A stretch of 64,000 nucleotides of DNA, from positions 9,626,761 through 9,690,760 of the forward strand of contig OX123200.2 of NCBI GenBank assembly GCA_944739405.2, read 5' to 3'. This document shows, in pieces, positions 1 to 11,448 of the stretch. The stretch is from Euclidia mi (lineage: Eukaryota; Arthropoda; Insecta; Lepidoptera; Erebidae). Made by a program: the position numbers and the translations under genes. The first letter of the stretch is position 1. Each line of letters opens with the position of its first letter. The notes below the pieces were generated by a model. The model did no database searches. It had not been told where the DNA came from and saw only the letters and a list, made by a program, of their open reading frames with translations.

Positions 1-290
1 TGTAAAACATTAAAATGCACTTAAATTCTATAATACGTTAGGATAATATACTGAACGACTTTCTTATGTGATGATTTCCATGGATGTAAGTATTTGTACT
101 GCATAATAATGACGTGATTTTAAAGACAATTATATCAATAAACTCCGTATCGGAGGAAAGTTGCGATTGTTCGATCAACGGACACAAAGCGAACCCACAC
201 TCAAAAGAACATTGTGTGTATCACACAAAATGTCTACCCATGTTAGTTTGAACTGATCGAGTACACAGCACTCGGCGTAATACTCACTAA

Positions 291-593
291 GGGCGGTTTC
301 AGATTAGCGTATTTTTCTGCGCGTATAAGGTCGTTTTAGCATACGCGCTTACACGCGCGCTACAATACGCGCTTCAAAAAACCAGACTCACGTAAACGGG
401 CGTGTTCGCTCGAAACGGTAGTGACGTCTTGTCAATGTCAGCATGGATTTTGACGGCTCGTGGTTATACGAGCTTAAAAGCGCGTCAACGCTCGTACGAG
501 TTGCGCGTGTGCCAAAAGGCGCGCCTATACGCGCCTACATGCGCTTCCAAAAACGAGCTTATACGCGCGTATAAAACGCTAATCTGAAACCGC
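291..593. mobile_element. 303-bp MITE with 18-bp terminal inverted repeats
   Basis: The ends carry the perfect inverted repeat gcggtttcagattagcgt (293-310 and its complement at 576-593). The flanks are actaa at 286-290 and 594-598. Copy B has the empty site with a single actaa (near 17370), which proves insertion and a 5-bp target duplication. The interior is rich in cgcgtat and gcgcgt motifs and encodes nothing convincing. The superfamily is not resolved. Confidence 0.85.
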
Positions 594-2525
594 ACTAAAC
601 GGTAGGTGACTAAATAAACCATTACACCGTCTGTATATTCTGGTTGTTGGTAAGGCTTTTTTAAATCAAAGCACTGTTCCTTAATTAGTTGGTAGAAATA
701 ATATTTTTATCAAAATGCGGATCCTCAATTACCTACTATTGACTACTCTCTTACGCGCTTTTTGCGCTTCAACTAAAAACTTAGCTAAAACTAAAAAAAT
801 AAATAATCATCATCTGAAATTTATCAGATGATCATTATTTATTTGTTTAGTTTTGGAGATTTGCAATGTTCAGCAGCGTTCCTGCTTTGTTATAGTTATA
901 ATAATCCTACGACTCCAAACTATATTGATTAATTAAGGGCATCTCAATTATATGCAGCATATTGATTTTACGTCAACACTCAACATATAAACAAACTTCA
1001 GTCCCGGTGAGCTCAAAACGCAATGTAAATTAAAAACTTTTTGATTAAATAAGCGGAATTTACGATAGGTACGCCCGCCGTTTCATTTGCTTCGAAATTT
1101 CGGACTCTGACGTTTAAAAATAACGTTTCAAACAAAGTTACGGAGCAAGATGAATGACTTGCTGTTTTTGTGTTGCTACTGGTTTTATTTTAGCAATTTC
1201 GAAGCAAAACGTGATATTACTGCAAAGGAATCATGCCAGTTTTAAGCACTTGCGTAGACGATAAAAGATTTTGAGAGCATGAAATTACTGTCTGAATAGT
1301 TTTCTATATGCGCTACGTGTTCATGAATGCTTTAACCGTGGTGGTGGCTATGACTAGAATTCTATTTTAATTTTAAAATAGTTTATCGAATTACGTTTTA
1401 TTATTTTTAGATTGATAGATATATAATGCTTTATTGTACACCATACACAGTAGTATTACAGAGACAAAATAGATAGAGTTTTTAATTATACAACTATACC
1501 TATACACAAACACAACTGCAGGGATCGTTCGTTTCACCTGAAAACATGTACAGTACAACAAATATGTGCATCAGGAATATTGGCACTGGGTTTTATTAGG
1601 CTTGAATGTTTTAGCAGTACGGATGCGGTAATTTTGTATTTTCTGGTCTGAGCCCAATGCTCACACAGCATGTCAATGAATAGTATAACACAATACGACA
1701 GGGCAATGGATCCTGTAGTATCCCGCAGCATGCCAAATGACGTAATAATTGTCGGCGATTTCTCAAAACCGGCTAGATTCACCTTTATTTCATCACAGCA
1801 CTCAGAGTCCCTTAATGTCATGAAGTAAGCAGTGTGTCGCGGCAATATTCGGAGAAGGCAAGGCGCGGTTGCGTCATTCAATTTAATTGTACAAAATTGT
1901 CAGAAACACAAGAACAAAATAAGTAGCTTATCTTGATTTATTTTTATGTTTTGTCTCGTACTTTCTACTGCAGGGCACCTCGTGTTTTTTGTTGGCTTGT
2001 AAATTGTAATGCTTGGGTCCATTAAGGTCGATCACAACAAAAAATCAGCGTAGTGTAGTGTATTAAATAACTGCACAGATTTAATACTTTGAGTACAAAT
2101 TATTTATAGTAAGTAGGTGTATAAAAAAATTGTAACTGTATAAAAAATCTGTTCTATATATTATTTTGTGTTACAAAACAAACATCTGTTGTTAAAAGAG
2201 CAAATGGCGAGATATAATTTGTGCCCATGGGGGAATTGAGGAAAATGTCTGAGGTCAATCGAAATATAATTACTTTGGTCAGAGACAGACGGTGTTATTC
2301 TATCGATAAATATTTGTAGGGGCTTGTTCTCGGTACAGTGAATTCGTGTCGAAGGCACATCCCTAGGGATTGCTCAATATAGCCCTTTTAGATTCAATGT
2401 TTTTCTGAGACTCTGATTCTGTAAGTAACTGTACAACTTGTTGAATGTAAAGGCTTAGGGTTAGTTTAGATTAAGGAGCGAGTGCCATTTCAGCACAAGT
2501 AATGGCTATCCTAATGGTTATAAGG
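594..2525. other. duplicated non-coding DNA, no gene seen
   Basis: Apart from the hairpin at 791-850 I see no coding signature, splice pattern or known repeat head here. The open frames in this span are short and are not preserved in the second copy, which argues against coding. Confidence 0.6.
791..850. repeat. AT-rich hairpin (conserved in both duplication copies)
   Basis: Two arms of about 29 bp face each other around aatcatcatctgaaa / tttatcagatgatcatt, with a few mismatches. The same hairpin is at 17567-17626 in copy B, where the outer arms pair better. It therefore predates the duplication. The rest of 594-2525 is duplicated sequence in which I see no gene. Confidence 0.7.
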
Positions 2526-2837
2526 GCAGCGATTGCCTAGTGGAGAAACCGACAGACTGCTACGTAGAGGGACCGGGTTCGAATCCATGGCGCGGACCAA
2601 TGACTTTTCGGAGTTATGTGCGTATTACATTGTTAATTATCGCTTGCTACACGGTGAAGGAAAACATCATGAGGAAACCTGCATGTCTGAGAGTTCTCCA
2701 TAATGTTCTGGAAAAACATGTGAAGTCTGCCAACCCGCAGTAGGCCAGCGTGGTGGACTATGGCCTTGCCCTTCTCATAGTGAGAAGAGGCCCGTGCCCA
2801 GCAGTGGGACAGTTTATAAACAGGCCTGATGATGATG
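2526..2837 (+). mobile_element. tRNA-headed SINE, GATGATGAT tail (copy in duplication A)
   Basis: The head has a box A-like tgcctagtgg and box B-like gggttcgaatcc, as in Pol III SINEs. The body runs through the words gaggaaacctgcatg and cagcagtgggacag to a gatgatgatgg end. The flanking words atggctatcc (about 2503 and 2840) look like the target duplication. The same insertion is in copy B, so it predates the duplication. Confidence 0.85.
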
Positions 2838-3574
2838 GATGGCTATCCTTATAAAGTTTCACAAAGTAAATAAGATAGCATCCACGTATCTCATTATTCT
2901 TTAAATTCACTTTTGTATTTGCTTGATGCCACCAAATTTTACTGAAAACTCTATAGGTGTGTGTAGCCAATTTTTGTGAATGTGCGCAAGTTACAGTGTA
3001 CAGGCGGTATATTTCAAGGTCAGCCAAATAAGTTTATTCAGACATAAGGTATTAAGGTCCTATTTCAGACCACCTATAGATATACGTTATCGGTAGCGCC
3101 CTGTAATATAACTGGGTAACTTAATCTGTTCGGATGTGTGACGACGATTGAATAATCGCGCAGCCGTGTGCAATGCGACGCGCATTTATACAATACCAAG
3201 AAATATGCGATAGCATAACCATCACAGCTTTTAGGTAATATCAGCTACGGCACGAAAATGATCCTGAGCTCCGTAGATAGATATGCAGACTTATCGCCAC
3301 AGAATTAACTAAGGCAAAAAATGTTTCTATCGTTCCTTAGACAAAGTCTACTTTCGATACTCGCTATTCTCTGACTATCGCAACAAAGAGTATTGAAACT
3401 ATTTTAACAACATTGAATACCCTAAACAACGTCTCAGAGGTAGTCATTTGTACCGGTTCATTACAAAATTTTTTGGCACTGAAAGGTTGATTTAACAAAG
3501 ATTGAGTTCAAATTGTTTGAGGGTTGTTTGTTTTAACCTATTTCTAGACTGGCGACACGTAAGAAAAGCTAATG

Positions 3575-3785
3575 TCTATATAAGTATATAGAATCCTTGC
3601 GTTACTGACTGACTGACAGTCAAGCTACAGCTAAAACTATTAGGCGCAGGAAGCTGAAGCTGGCATATATGTTCCTCGGGAACCATAGGGGTGCACTAAA
3701 AGATTTGCTAAAATTCAAAAAAGAAGAAACAGTAATATTAAAAGCAGGTTTGCATCCTTTAGTTATTAAAGTAAATTAACATTTT
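3575..3785 (+). repeat. interspersed repeat (TGACTGACTGACAG family)
   Basis: This is a short non-coding repeat with the order ccttgcgttactgactgactg, ggaagctgaagctggcat, ggggtgcacta and gcatccttta. Other copies are at 11213-11375 (minus), 25085-25290, 36497-36655, 37800-38003 and, split by a MITE, 6440-7035. It looks like an old non-autonomous element; its class is unresolved. Confidence 0.65.
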
Positions 3786-3985
3786 TGTACGTACAGTATC
3801 TATTACATATTCAAACTGCACAGAGTCTCGCCGAACGTAATGCTGCGCAGTAATTTAATAGCCCATATACTTTGTCATTAGCATGCAAACTTGAGGCAAA
3901 ATAAATGTAGTAATTCATTTGGCAGACAACCACAACTTTAGATACTATTCCCACTGTTTCAGGGAGTATGTGCCTTTATATCATG

Positions 3986-4216
3986 TATCATTATCAGCCT
4001 TTAACAGTCCACTGCTGGACTAGGCCTCTGCTTTGAACGGAGGAATTGGCCTACTATACCACGCTGGCCAAACGGGTTGGTATAGAGTTTTTATCAAGTT
4101 TTCCTTCTCTTACAGTGCTGTTCTCTGCATAATATGCTCCCTCTGTTGGCTCTTACGACTCCCATGGGATGATATGGGGTGGTGACATTCCGTATTCTTA
4201 ATCTGTCACCACACAG
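3986..4216 (-). mobile_element. retroposon with GATGAT tail, minus orientation
   Basis: This belongs to the family also found at 19341-19573, 26481-26711 and 44705-44949. Read on the minus strand it starts at gtggtgacagattaag, passes catcccatgggagtcgtaag and agagaacagcactgtaagag, and ends tccagcagtggactgttaaaggctgataatg. No tRNA head is visible, so the copies may be 5'-truncated. Confidence 0.8.
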
Positions 4217-4465
4217 ATATAAAGAAGAATATACAACGTTATACTATCAAAAGGATCGGCGTCCCGTAACTGTTTAAATAATATGATGCTCGTATTTTTA
4301 TACAGCTGGCTTCAAAATCAGAGGTATTTCAATTTCAAGTACACTTAAATTACCCTTATCACAGAACTAGTCATAAAAACTTTCTTCATTAGGTGCACAT
4401 CGTCGTAGGAGAAGCTCATACATCTATTTTGTAGCTTCAGTACTAAATTTTTTTTTTATATTTTT

Positions 4466-4654
4466 TCGACCCCGAAGGGGTAGGCAGAGGTGTAATATTA
4501 CACCCACATTTCGCCATGATTTTTAGGTCCCACGTAATAGGGAGCGTGCTGCTACTGAGAATTTCCTAACGGAAAACCCAATAACACTTTGCCCGACCCG
4601 GGAATCGAACCCAATCCCACGCGCACATTTATGCCGCGAGACCAACGAGGCAGT
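4466..4654 (-). mobile_element. tRNA-headed SINE with LINE-type tail (minus), internally shortened
   Basis: On the minus strand the head reads tgcctcgttggtctcgcggc with a damaged box B region, then the tail tctgccta-ccccttcggggt. The middle part is shortened. Copy B keeps only the head half (25921-26015), joined to a different GC-rich repeat. Confidence 0.75.
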
Positions 4655-5334
4655 TACTTACTTAATTTAGGTTCTCCGATTATTGAGATGATAGAGATAG
4701 AGATTATTACGCACAGTTTGATGTGATCCATTGATTGAGCAAATATCTAACCATATCTGATTATTATGCAACTCGATTTAGGTCAATATTTTAAGCCATG
4801 GATAATAGATTGATATCATCACTACGTGCCTATAGAGGAAAATGCTATTTGCGCGGTAGAATCTGTTGTGCAAATATGAAATTGGCGCCACTGAATGGCG
4901 TTCGTGTAGGCAATTTAGTAAGTACATAGATTTATGCGTGTACCTTCATGTGGGGGATATGTATATTATAAAGGGGAAATAAAGAGGTATAAACTAGAGA
5001 AAATTACCTAAAACACGTATGTTGAAATATTTTTTTTGTATAATTTTCTTTATGTGTGTACCTGCGCAAACACCTGCGTGGTTCAACTTCAGAGAGTACT
5101 AGAAATTTGGCGAAAACAATGTGTATACACTGAGTAGCAGTCAATTGGTATCTCCACTAGGTTATCGCTGCTTTCCACTAGGCAATTGCTAAGTATATAC
5201 TTGCGTATGAACTTTATACTATGGATTTGTTACTAATGAAGACTAGCTATTTTATTGTATACCTACATGATTTATTTATTACTCAGTTAGTATACACAGA
5301 GTAAAATTAAACGTGTTAAATCTATTTTTTATTT

Positions 5335-5515
5335 ATTTTTTTCATGTCATATCATAAGCGGCAAACGAGCAGACGGATCGCCTGATGGTAAGCAATTACC
5401 GCCCCCCATGGACACAAGCAACACCAAAGGAGTTAATGAATAATAAATGAATTCTTATTCTTATTAGGAGTCACAGGTGCGTTGCCGCCTCTTGGGGTTG
5501 GGAAAAGAGATGAGA
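5335..5515 (+). repeat. lepidopteran-type interspersed repeat fragment
   Basis: It contains the word series ggcaaacgagcagacgg, cctgatggtaagcaattacc, ccatggacac and gtcacaggtgcgttgccg, which I know as an abundant repeat in moth genomes. It lies immediately after the end of duplication copy A. It is non-coding. The remaining 5516-6100 shows nothing I can name. Confidence 0.55.
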
Positions 5516-6107
5516 TGAGGAGTCGGATGAGGGAGAAGGAATAGGGGATAGGGCCTCCGGCATGGTCAGTAATAGCAACCGACAAACAATGAACGTGCAA
5601 TCACAAATGAATAACATTGTAATTGAAATTGCCATTGAAATTCGTCATATAAATATTATAACGGGCCTCACCCACAGCGGAGTGTGTGAAAATATTCGTA
5701 TGTGTGGGTAAGATGTATTGTGTTCGTAGGCCGTTATTAATCAGAGTCTTTACTTTCAGTCATATACGTCTGAAGGTTACAGCGTTTAAATTTCATTGTT
5801 CTTTGTCAAAGCGCGAATAGGTACCTAAGTAAATACTTTTTATCACAATTTAGATTCAGAATATTTTAAAGACTGTGCCTGTATATTGCAATAAAAAACG
5901 GTCTCGTTCTATTTATTTCAGAAGGTTAAAGATTTGTTATGGTTTTCTCAGGTATCATTAGAATTCTTTATATATTACTTTTTACTAATTTTGATTTTGC
6001 TTGTGGTTTGCAAAGATACGAACAGTTTCAAAATTAATTACTTTGTCTGCAAATAATCTGTATATTGATTTAAAATGATATCTAAACTAGTATAAAGTGC
6101 ATACACC

Positions 6108-6294
6108 TCTGACTTTTCGAAGTTATGTTTGTATTAAAAATGTTAATTATCGCTCGTTTAACAATGTGCCCAGTAGATGGCAATAGGCTCGCCCCCTTTT
6201 ACATTGGGACCGAAACATAACTGGCGAAATCTGGGTGTGTAATACACCTCTGCCTTCCCCTTCGGGGATAAAAGGCGTGAAGTTATGTTATGTT
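6108..6294 (+). mobile_element. 5'-truncated hybrid SINE (tail ends gggataaaaggcgtgaag)
   Basis: It shares its middle (cttttcgaagttatgt, ttaattatcgctcg) with the GATGAT-tailed SINEs, but its tail (aataggctcgcccc, acctctgcc, ttcggggataaaaggcgtga) with the LINE-tailed SINEs. A full-length relative with head lies at 34376-34636 on the minus strand. Confidence 0.75.
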
Positions 6295-6299
6295 AATAT

Positions 6300-6412
6300 A
6301 AAGTGCCCAGTAACGCCAATAGGCTCGCCCCCTATACGTGGTACCTAAAATTTTGAAGGCGAAATGTGGGTGTGATTACACCTCTGCTTACTTCGTGGAT
6401 ACAGGCGTGACG
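6300..6412 (+). mobile_element. 3' fragment of LINE-tailed SINE
   Basis: Only the second half of the element is present: gccaataggctcgccccct, gcgaaatgtgggtgtga, ttacacctctgc, ggatacaggcgtgacg. It sits directly downstream of a related hybrid copy in the same orientation. Confidence 0.75.
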
Positions 6413-6439
6413 ATATAAAAAAGAAAAGAAAATCTATAT

Positions 6440-7035
6440 AAAATTCTTCCCTTGCTAACAGACTGATAGACAACGCACAGCCAACACTAAGGGTCTATCG
6501 GTCGCGTATCGCCAAAACATACAAATATATAGAAAAACATTAAACCTTTCACACCTGACCGATGATCCGTTAGTACGTCGAGCGTACAGCGTCTGTTCCG
6601 TTTCGGTTAACGCATTATCCGTCGACGTCGCGCGCACCACGCACCACGTGAATTTTGACTGACGCGTTGGGCGACGTTTTAAAATTAAATGTCATACAAA
6701 GCAACCGCACTGTAGTTGCTGAACACAGAAACTGACTAGACGCGTAATGTCTAATTTGACGGATTAGACGCGACCGATGTAGATACGCTCGACGCATTTT
6801 CCGTCAGATGTGTACCGACTTATTTAACGGAATAGACGCGACTGAAGATACGTTCGACGCATTTTCCGTCAGATATGTGCCGACCCTTATGGGCGCAAGA
6901 AACTGAAATTTTGCATGCATGTTCCTAGGAGATCGTAGGGGTGCAGTAAAAAGGCATTTGCTAGATTCAAAAGGGATTGGGCAGAAACGGTTAAATTTAA
7001 AAAATACGGGCAAAGCTGCGGTCATCCTCTAGTGA
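6440..7035 (+). repeat. TGACTGACTGACAG-family repeat split by a MITE
   Basis: The 5' part (6440-6489) and 3' part (6888-7035, with gaaactgaaattttgcatg and ggggtgcagtaaaaagg) are one interspersed repeat interrupted by the 398-bp MITE at 6490-6887. The two halves line up with an intact copy at 37800-38003. Confidence 0.65.
6490..6887. mobile_element. 398-bp MITE nested in an older repeat
   Basis: The ends are agggtctatcggt and its approximate complement tgccgaccct, flanked by TA on both sides (6488-6489 and 6888-6889). Near the right end are two imperfect direct repeats of about 50 bp sharing cgacgcattttccgtcagat (about 6790 and 6855). TA flanks suit a Tc1/mariner-like origin, but a 3-bp duplication cannot be excluded. 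No transposase is encoded. Confidence 0.65.
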
Positions 7036-8123
7036 AATAAAACTATACTCGTTATTTAAAATCTCAATACTCATCGCAAGTAAGCTTGTGCATGAATGGA
7101 ATCAATTTAGATTTGATAACAAGTGAAGATAATTCGAAAATAGTTTGTATGGCGCTGATCCAAATTCACTACATGCGATTATGAGATTAAATTGAACTCG
7201 GTTTTTATTTTTTACTGCTTTAAAATATTTTTATTTATGTGTGAACTGTTGATAAAATCTATTATTTTCATTACATCTTGATTGGTGACGACGCTTTTAA
7301 CCTTTTGAACGCCAGAGCAAAAACACATGAACCTGCCCTCAACGCCAAGCCACAAATTCCGCGCAAACACCTACGAAAGAAATAGGGATTCCAATACTAC
7401 ATCGATATTCAATGGTATTTTTATTTTCGTCTACGATTTCTGAATGTCCTTATAACATTGAAATTTAATTCCTAATTATACTTCCTCCTACTACAGTAAT
7501 AGTTGTACATTTAGAGACTTGTATAACACACCGTAATAACAGTTATGAGATGACAATATAACTAAATGTAATAACTATAGGCGCAACACTATTCTTTATC
7601 TGCTGTCTTCTATTTGTGACCATGGCGTCGACGGCACGCCATTTGTATGACTATTGCGCTTCCGAAATAAGGATGTAGCAACGTAATATCTCGCTTATCG
7701 ATGTGTTCTCGTACAATATTATTTTAAAATAAATAAATCACGTCTTTTTTAAAAATTAGGTACATTTAGAATCTTTATAATGCCGAAGACTGCCTCGTTG
7801 GTCTCGCGGCATAAATGGACCGAGTTGTGCCAAAATGATCCAACCCACATATTTATCGAAATTGAGTTATCTATACTAACCAATCGAAAATGAGCCTTAT
7901 TTTCATCTGGCAAAGACTCAATTTATTATCTGCTCCCTAGGAAAAGATATACTGAAAGTATACCACTCCACATCTATGGGGCTTTAAAAAAATAAATTGC
8001 GGAAATGATTCATGTCATTTGGAACAAAATGTTTCCGGTAAATTAATACAAATCGGTTTTGCAGGTAACTGATATGACCCTATACATGTTCAGCATTAAA
8101 TGAAATATAACAAAATACTAAGT
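7036..8123. other. non-coding, AT-rich; only a SINE-head scrap
   Basis: A short SINE head remnant (gactgcctcgttggtctcgc) is at 7787-7817. Otherwise I see no gene, RNA or structured repeat. Confidence 0.5.
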
Positions 8124-8345
8124 AAGCCTACGTGGTCCAGTGGATGCCGAGTGCGATTCCCGGGTTGGGTAAAAGTGTCACTGAGTTTTGCGAATTCTGA
8201 GTAGCAGCACGGAGTCTGGCAAAGTGCTTGGTATCGGCAATAGGCTCGTCTCCTGTTACGTGGGACAAATTCAGAACATGGGAAATATGGGTGTTTTGTT
8301 ATAGTTTAGACACCTCTGCCTACCTTTTCGAGGAAACAGGCAGTC
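8124..8345 (+). mobile_element. tRNA-headed SINE with LINE-type tail
   Basis: The head reads cctacgtggtccagtggatg, then cgattcccgggttgggtaaa, gtagcagcacggagtctgg, ggcaataggctcg, and the tail acctctgcctaccttttcga. The anticodon-arm region is partly deleted compared with the copy at 57650-57899. Confidence 0.8.
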
Positions 8346-8597
8346 GGCTTCTATAATTACTAAGTAAAATGGCTATCTTAAGAGTTGTTAGCATTTTATA
8401 TTTGGGCAAATTCTGAGCCATAAAATCCGTTAAGTACGTACCCGGTTGCGAAGTGGTCCTTACAAGAGTTACAAGGTCAAAAGTCTTACAAGTAAAACAC
8501 AATATTCATTTTACTGCTGGTAATATTTTATTACTTGTTCATTTGTAATGCTTATTTAGCGGTCATAATTTTTGTTACAACTGTATCTAATCTAATA

Positions 8598-8805
8598 CCT
8601 ATATATACAGCTGAAGAGTTTGTTTGTTTGGTTGAATGCGCTAATCTCATGAATTACTGGTCCGAATTGAAAAATTCTTTCACTCTTAGATAGCCCATTT
8701 ATCGAAGAAGGCTATAGGCTATATGACATCACGCTATGAGCCACGTGAGCGGAACAGTGGCCTTAAATAACGCGCCTGTAACCGCGGGCTCATCTAGTCA
8801 CATAT
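8598..8805 (+). repeat. interspersed repeat (GAAGAGTTTGTTTG family)
   Basis: It opens with gctgaagagtttgtttgttt and closes with aaccgcgggctcatctag. A second copy is at 38923-39103 in the same orientation. It is non-coding and its class is unresolved. Sequence 8806-9450 shows nothing recognisable. Confidence 0.6.
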
Positions 8806-9452
8806 CTTTAGAAATAATAAGTAGGTACAATGATTTAGTTAAAATAGATTAGCGGTTGATGCTCAACATTTCACGACTAAATATTTGAACAGAAAAACGT
8901 TAAAGCAAACCTTAACGTTTTTAAAATCCTGTGTAAGAGTAAAAATAGTATCCTAATAGGAGACGAATGTAAAAAAAGATGGACGAATTCACTTACGTAC
9001 GATTAAACGTTTGAGAATCCTCATTACAACAAAACGTAGGTAACAATTCAACATTTTATTTCATGACTTTGTAGGCATATTCGAAATGTATAATCAAGGC
9101 AATTTCAGCTCTTTTGTACTACATACTCTGATTGGTCTTATTTTAATTAGTCGGCATCACACAAAGAACCATACAGCCAATTAACCTCGATCTCATTAAA
9201 TCTTCGCTCTGTGTTCAACCACAACAGAGGTCTCGGGTTTAATCCTATAATCGCAACATTCACAACGGGTCTCTCACCGCAACGACTGGAACGTGTATCG
9301 TATGCTCGTGTCTCGTATACATATATGTTGTGTCCTGCTCATCAGCTATAAATATGCTTAGGTTAGAAGGAGACAGCAGCTGTTTTATCATTATACAGCT
9401 AATCGCAGTTTGCTGCTGGATATTGCGTCACAAGAACATCGTATGTCATTAG

Positions 9453-9493
9453 GAGCTTAAGGCCTAAGCTAAATCAGCTTAGGCCTTAGGCTC
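9453..9493. repeat. 18-bp-arm palindrome, 5-nt spacer
   Basis: The arms gagcttaaggcctaagct (9453-9470) and agcttaggccttaggctc (9476-9493) pair with one mismatch around the spacer aaatc. It shares the short-spacer design of several other palindromes in this window. Confidence 0.8.
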
Positions 9494-9602
9494 TATACCA
9501 CGCTAGACATGTTGATAGGTATAGGGTTCGATATTAAGTTTTCCATCTGTTCCCAAAGATATAACTTGTTTCGTGTATTTTCCTTAGTCGCCACAACGAA
9601 TT

Positions 9603-9960
9603 TTTTTTTGTAGTGATCATAGCGAGACTTGACTTGCCATTCGTAAAAGATCGGCAGAGTTAAGTAACGCTTGCACAGGTCGCCACTTGGATGGGTGACC
9701 GTGTGTAGCATTTATATCTGAGCGCTACCGTGCGTCGGATGGCACATAAAGCTGTCGGTCCCGGTTCTTGTCTAAGGATAAGGATCGTTAGGCCATGTCG
9801 GAGGCCTTAGGGCGGTCTGAAAACTCCGACCCAGAGTTGGCCACACACTCACACGAAAAACAAAACAAACGTTTTTTTCCCGATTTCTTGGAAATTTTGG
9901 GCGTTCCTTCTTAGTGCACCCTAATCCACTACGCTTTCCAAGGACCATGTACATACATGA
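9603..9960 (+). mobile_element. 5S rRNA-like retroposon (SINE3-type)
   Basis: The segment gagttaagtaacg ... acttggatgggtgaccg (9657-9701) resembles the internal promoter half of insect 5S rRNA (ttaagcagcg ... tacttagatgggggaccg). It is followed by gagcgctaccgtgcgtcgga, gctgtcggtcccgg and ggccatgtcggaggcc. The same order recurs in pieces at 63400-63910. It is a degenerate retroposed copy, not a 5S gene, because the 5' half is not recognisable. Confidence 0.6.
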
Positions 9961-10141
9961 TAAATGTCAACTTCTTGCGCGCGTTATTGCCGTGTGTACG
10001 TTGTCTATCAGTCAGTCATAGCATACATTATATAAAACGAACAAGCAAAACACGACCCAAACGAAACTGTAAACTAAAAGTAATTTAGTGGGTCTACGCA
10101 CAACATTTTAATTTCATATAGAAATCTCTCCTATCGAAAGA

Positions 10142-10720
10142 AATAAAGATAAAGATAAATTTATTTGCATTAAACATGTGTAGTATATGCAGGACATATC
10201 CGTTATATTAGTTGTTTTTTATTAGTGCAAGTATCAACATGTTTTGCCATGACGGCGTACAAATGTAATTAATATAAATTATGATAAGTAATTACTATAA
10301 TGTAAGCAATTATAAGAATTGATTCCAATATTAATTAAAGAAGAAATTGTTAATAGTGATAAATTCATTACATTAAAAGTCAAGAATTAAAATATCTACT
10401 AAACTAAATGCTAAATATAATGTCAGTTAATGAAATGTCATAAAATAATGTCCATATATTCAAAATGTCAATATTATACAGTGTCTGATACTGAAATTCA
10501 GCGGCCTCCCCAAATTTTATACCACTGAAATATCTTGGCCATCATCATGCGAAACAAAACTTAATACAAATTAAAGTACTTATACTTAAAACCTCCATTA
10601 CAAGTGCAAAATAACCATAAAGATCACAAAACAAAGGAATGCTCGGTATCTACAGCGTAGGCGGCTACGGCGTAGCGCGTAGGCGTCGCGTAGGCGACCA
10701 CCTACCGGTCTAGCTGATGA
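10142..10720 (-). repeat. AT-rich span, possible LINE 3' tail in reverse orientation
   Basis: It opens with aaagataaagataaattta, which on the minus strand would be a simple (TTTATC)n-type LINE tail. No coding part follows. The span from 10720 to 11212 is AT-rich and I see nothing else in it. Confidence 0.35.
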
Positions 10721-11212
10721 TACATGTTTAAACAAAATTGATATTTTCAGCAAACGCAAACGGTTACTGAAATAACTTAATATTTAAAGATTATATTACA
10801 AATAACTTAAAATAACTTAATATTTGAAGGAATACGTAATGTATTCAGCTTTCAGAATCTATTGTAGGCATTAAAGTATGTTACAAATATATATGACTCC
10901 AGTTAATTTTAATCACTAAAGAATAATGCATTTGCAGTTTTCTTATAAAATGGTAAATTATATAACTAGAAGCATCACATAATATTGATGTAACGGGTCT
11001 ATATTGCGGCATTAATTGAAAAAGAAAAATCGAGTAACCTTTTAATTAGTAGTTGCCATCGGATAACCGGAAAGTTTAATTACGCGCTTGCGATCCGAAA
11101 CATAAATATTAGCATAGATTAATTAATGTTTATATTAATACTCGCATTTTAATTAATGATTATATTTCCAACTAGAAGATGCGCGTAGCTTTGCCTGCAC
11201 ATTTATTTTAAT

Positions 11213-11375
11213 TTAACCATTTCTGGCCGATCCTCGTGGGAATTGCCGGAAATCTCTTCTTCACGTGCACCCCTACAGTCCACAAGGAATATATATGCCA
11301 AATTTTAGCTTTTGCGCCTAATAGTTTTGGCTGTAGCTTGTCTGTCAGTCAGTCAGTAACGAAATAATTTTATAT
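11213..11375 (-). repeat. TGACTGACTGACAG-family repeat, minus orientation
   Basis: The complement of the family order is present: ccatttctggccgatcctcg, gtgcacccctac, ccaaattttagcttttgcgc, then ctgtcagtcagtcagtaacg. Confidence 0.6.
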
Positions 11376-11384
11376 ATACATATC

Positions 11385-11448
11385 ATCATGTCAGCCTAGA
11401 CACGTCCACTGCTAGACATAGGCCTCCCCCAAGGTTCTCCACACATAC
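11385..11448 (-). repeat. LINE 3'-end scrap (minus)
   Basis: It reads atcatcatgtcagcctagac, cgtccactgctagacatagg, then ccccaaggttctccacacat. This matches the 3' end of the LINE fragment at 33887-34070. Sequence 11449-12570 holds only short open frames with no protein resemblance. Confidence 0.65.

Larger units (their letters stand above)
1..5311 (+). repeat. segmental duplication, copy A
   Basis: This stretch reappears in the same orientation at 17076-26904. Matching is base-for-base over long runs with scattered substitutions and indels, and it stops abruptly after the shared text acacagagtaaaattaaa. Copy A has a 303-bp MITE at 291-593 that copy B lacks, while copy B has extra LINEs and SINEs. 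The left edge is cut by the window, so the duplication may extend further. No host gene is recognised inside it. Confidence 0.9.

Noticed and set aside
1534..1881. 115-codon minus-strand frame as a gene
   Set aside because: The equivalent region in copy B carries indels that break the frame, and no protein motif is present.
9603..9760. 5S rRNA gene
   Set aside because: Only the internal-promoter half resembles 5S; the rest continues into a repeated retroposon body.
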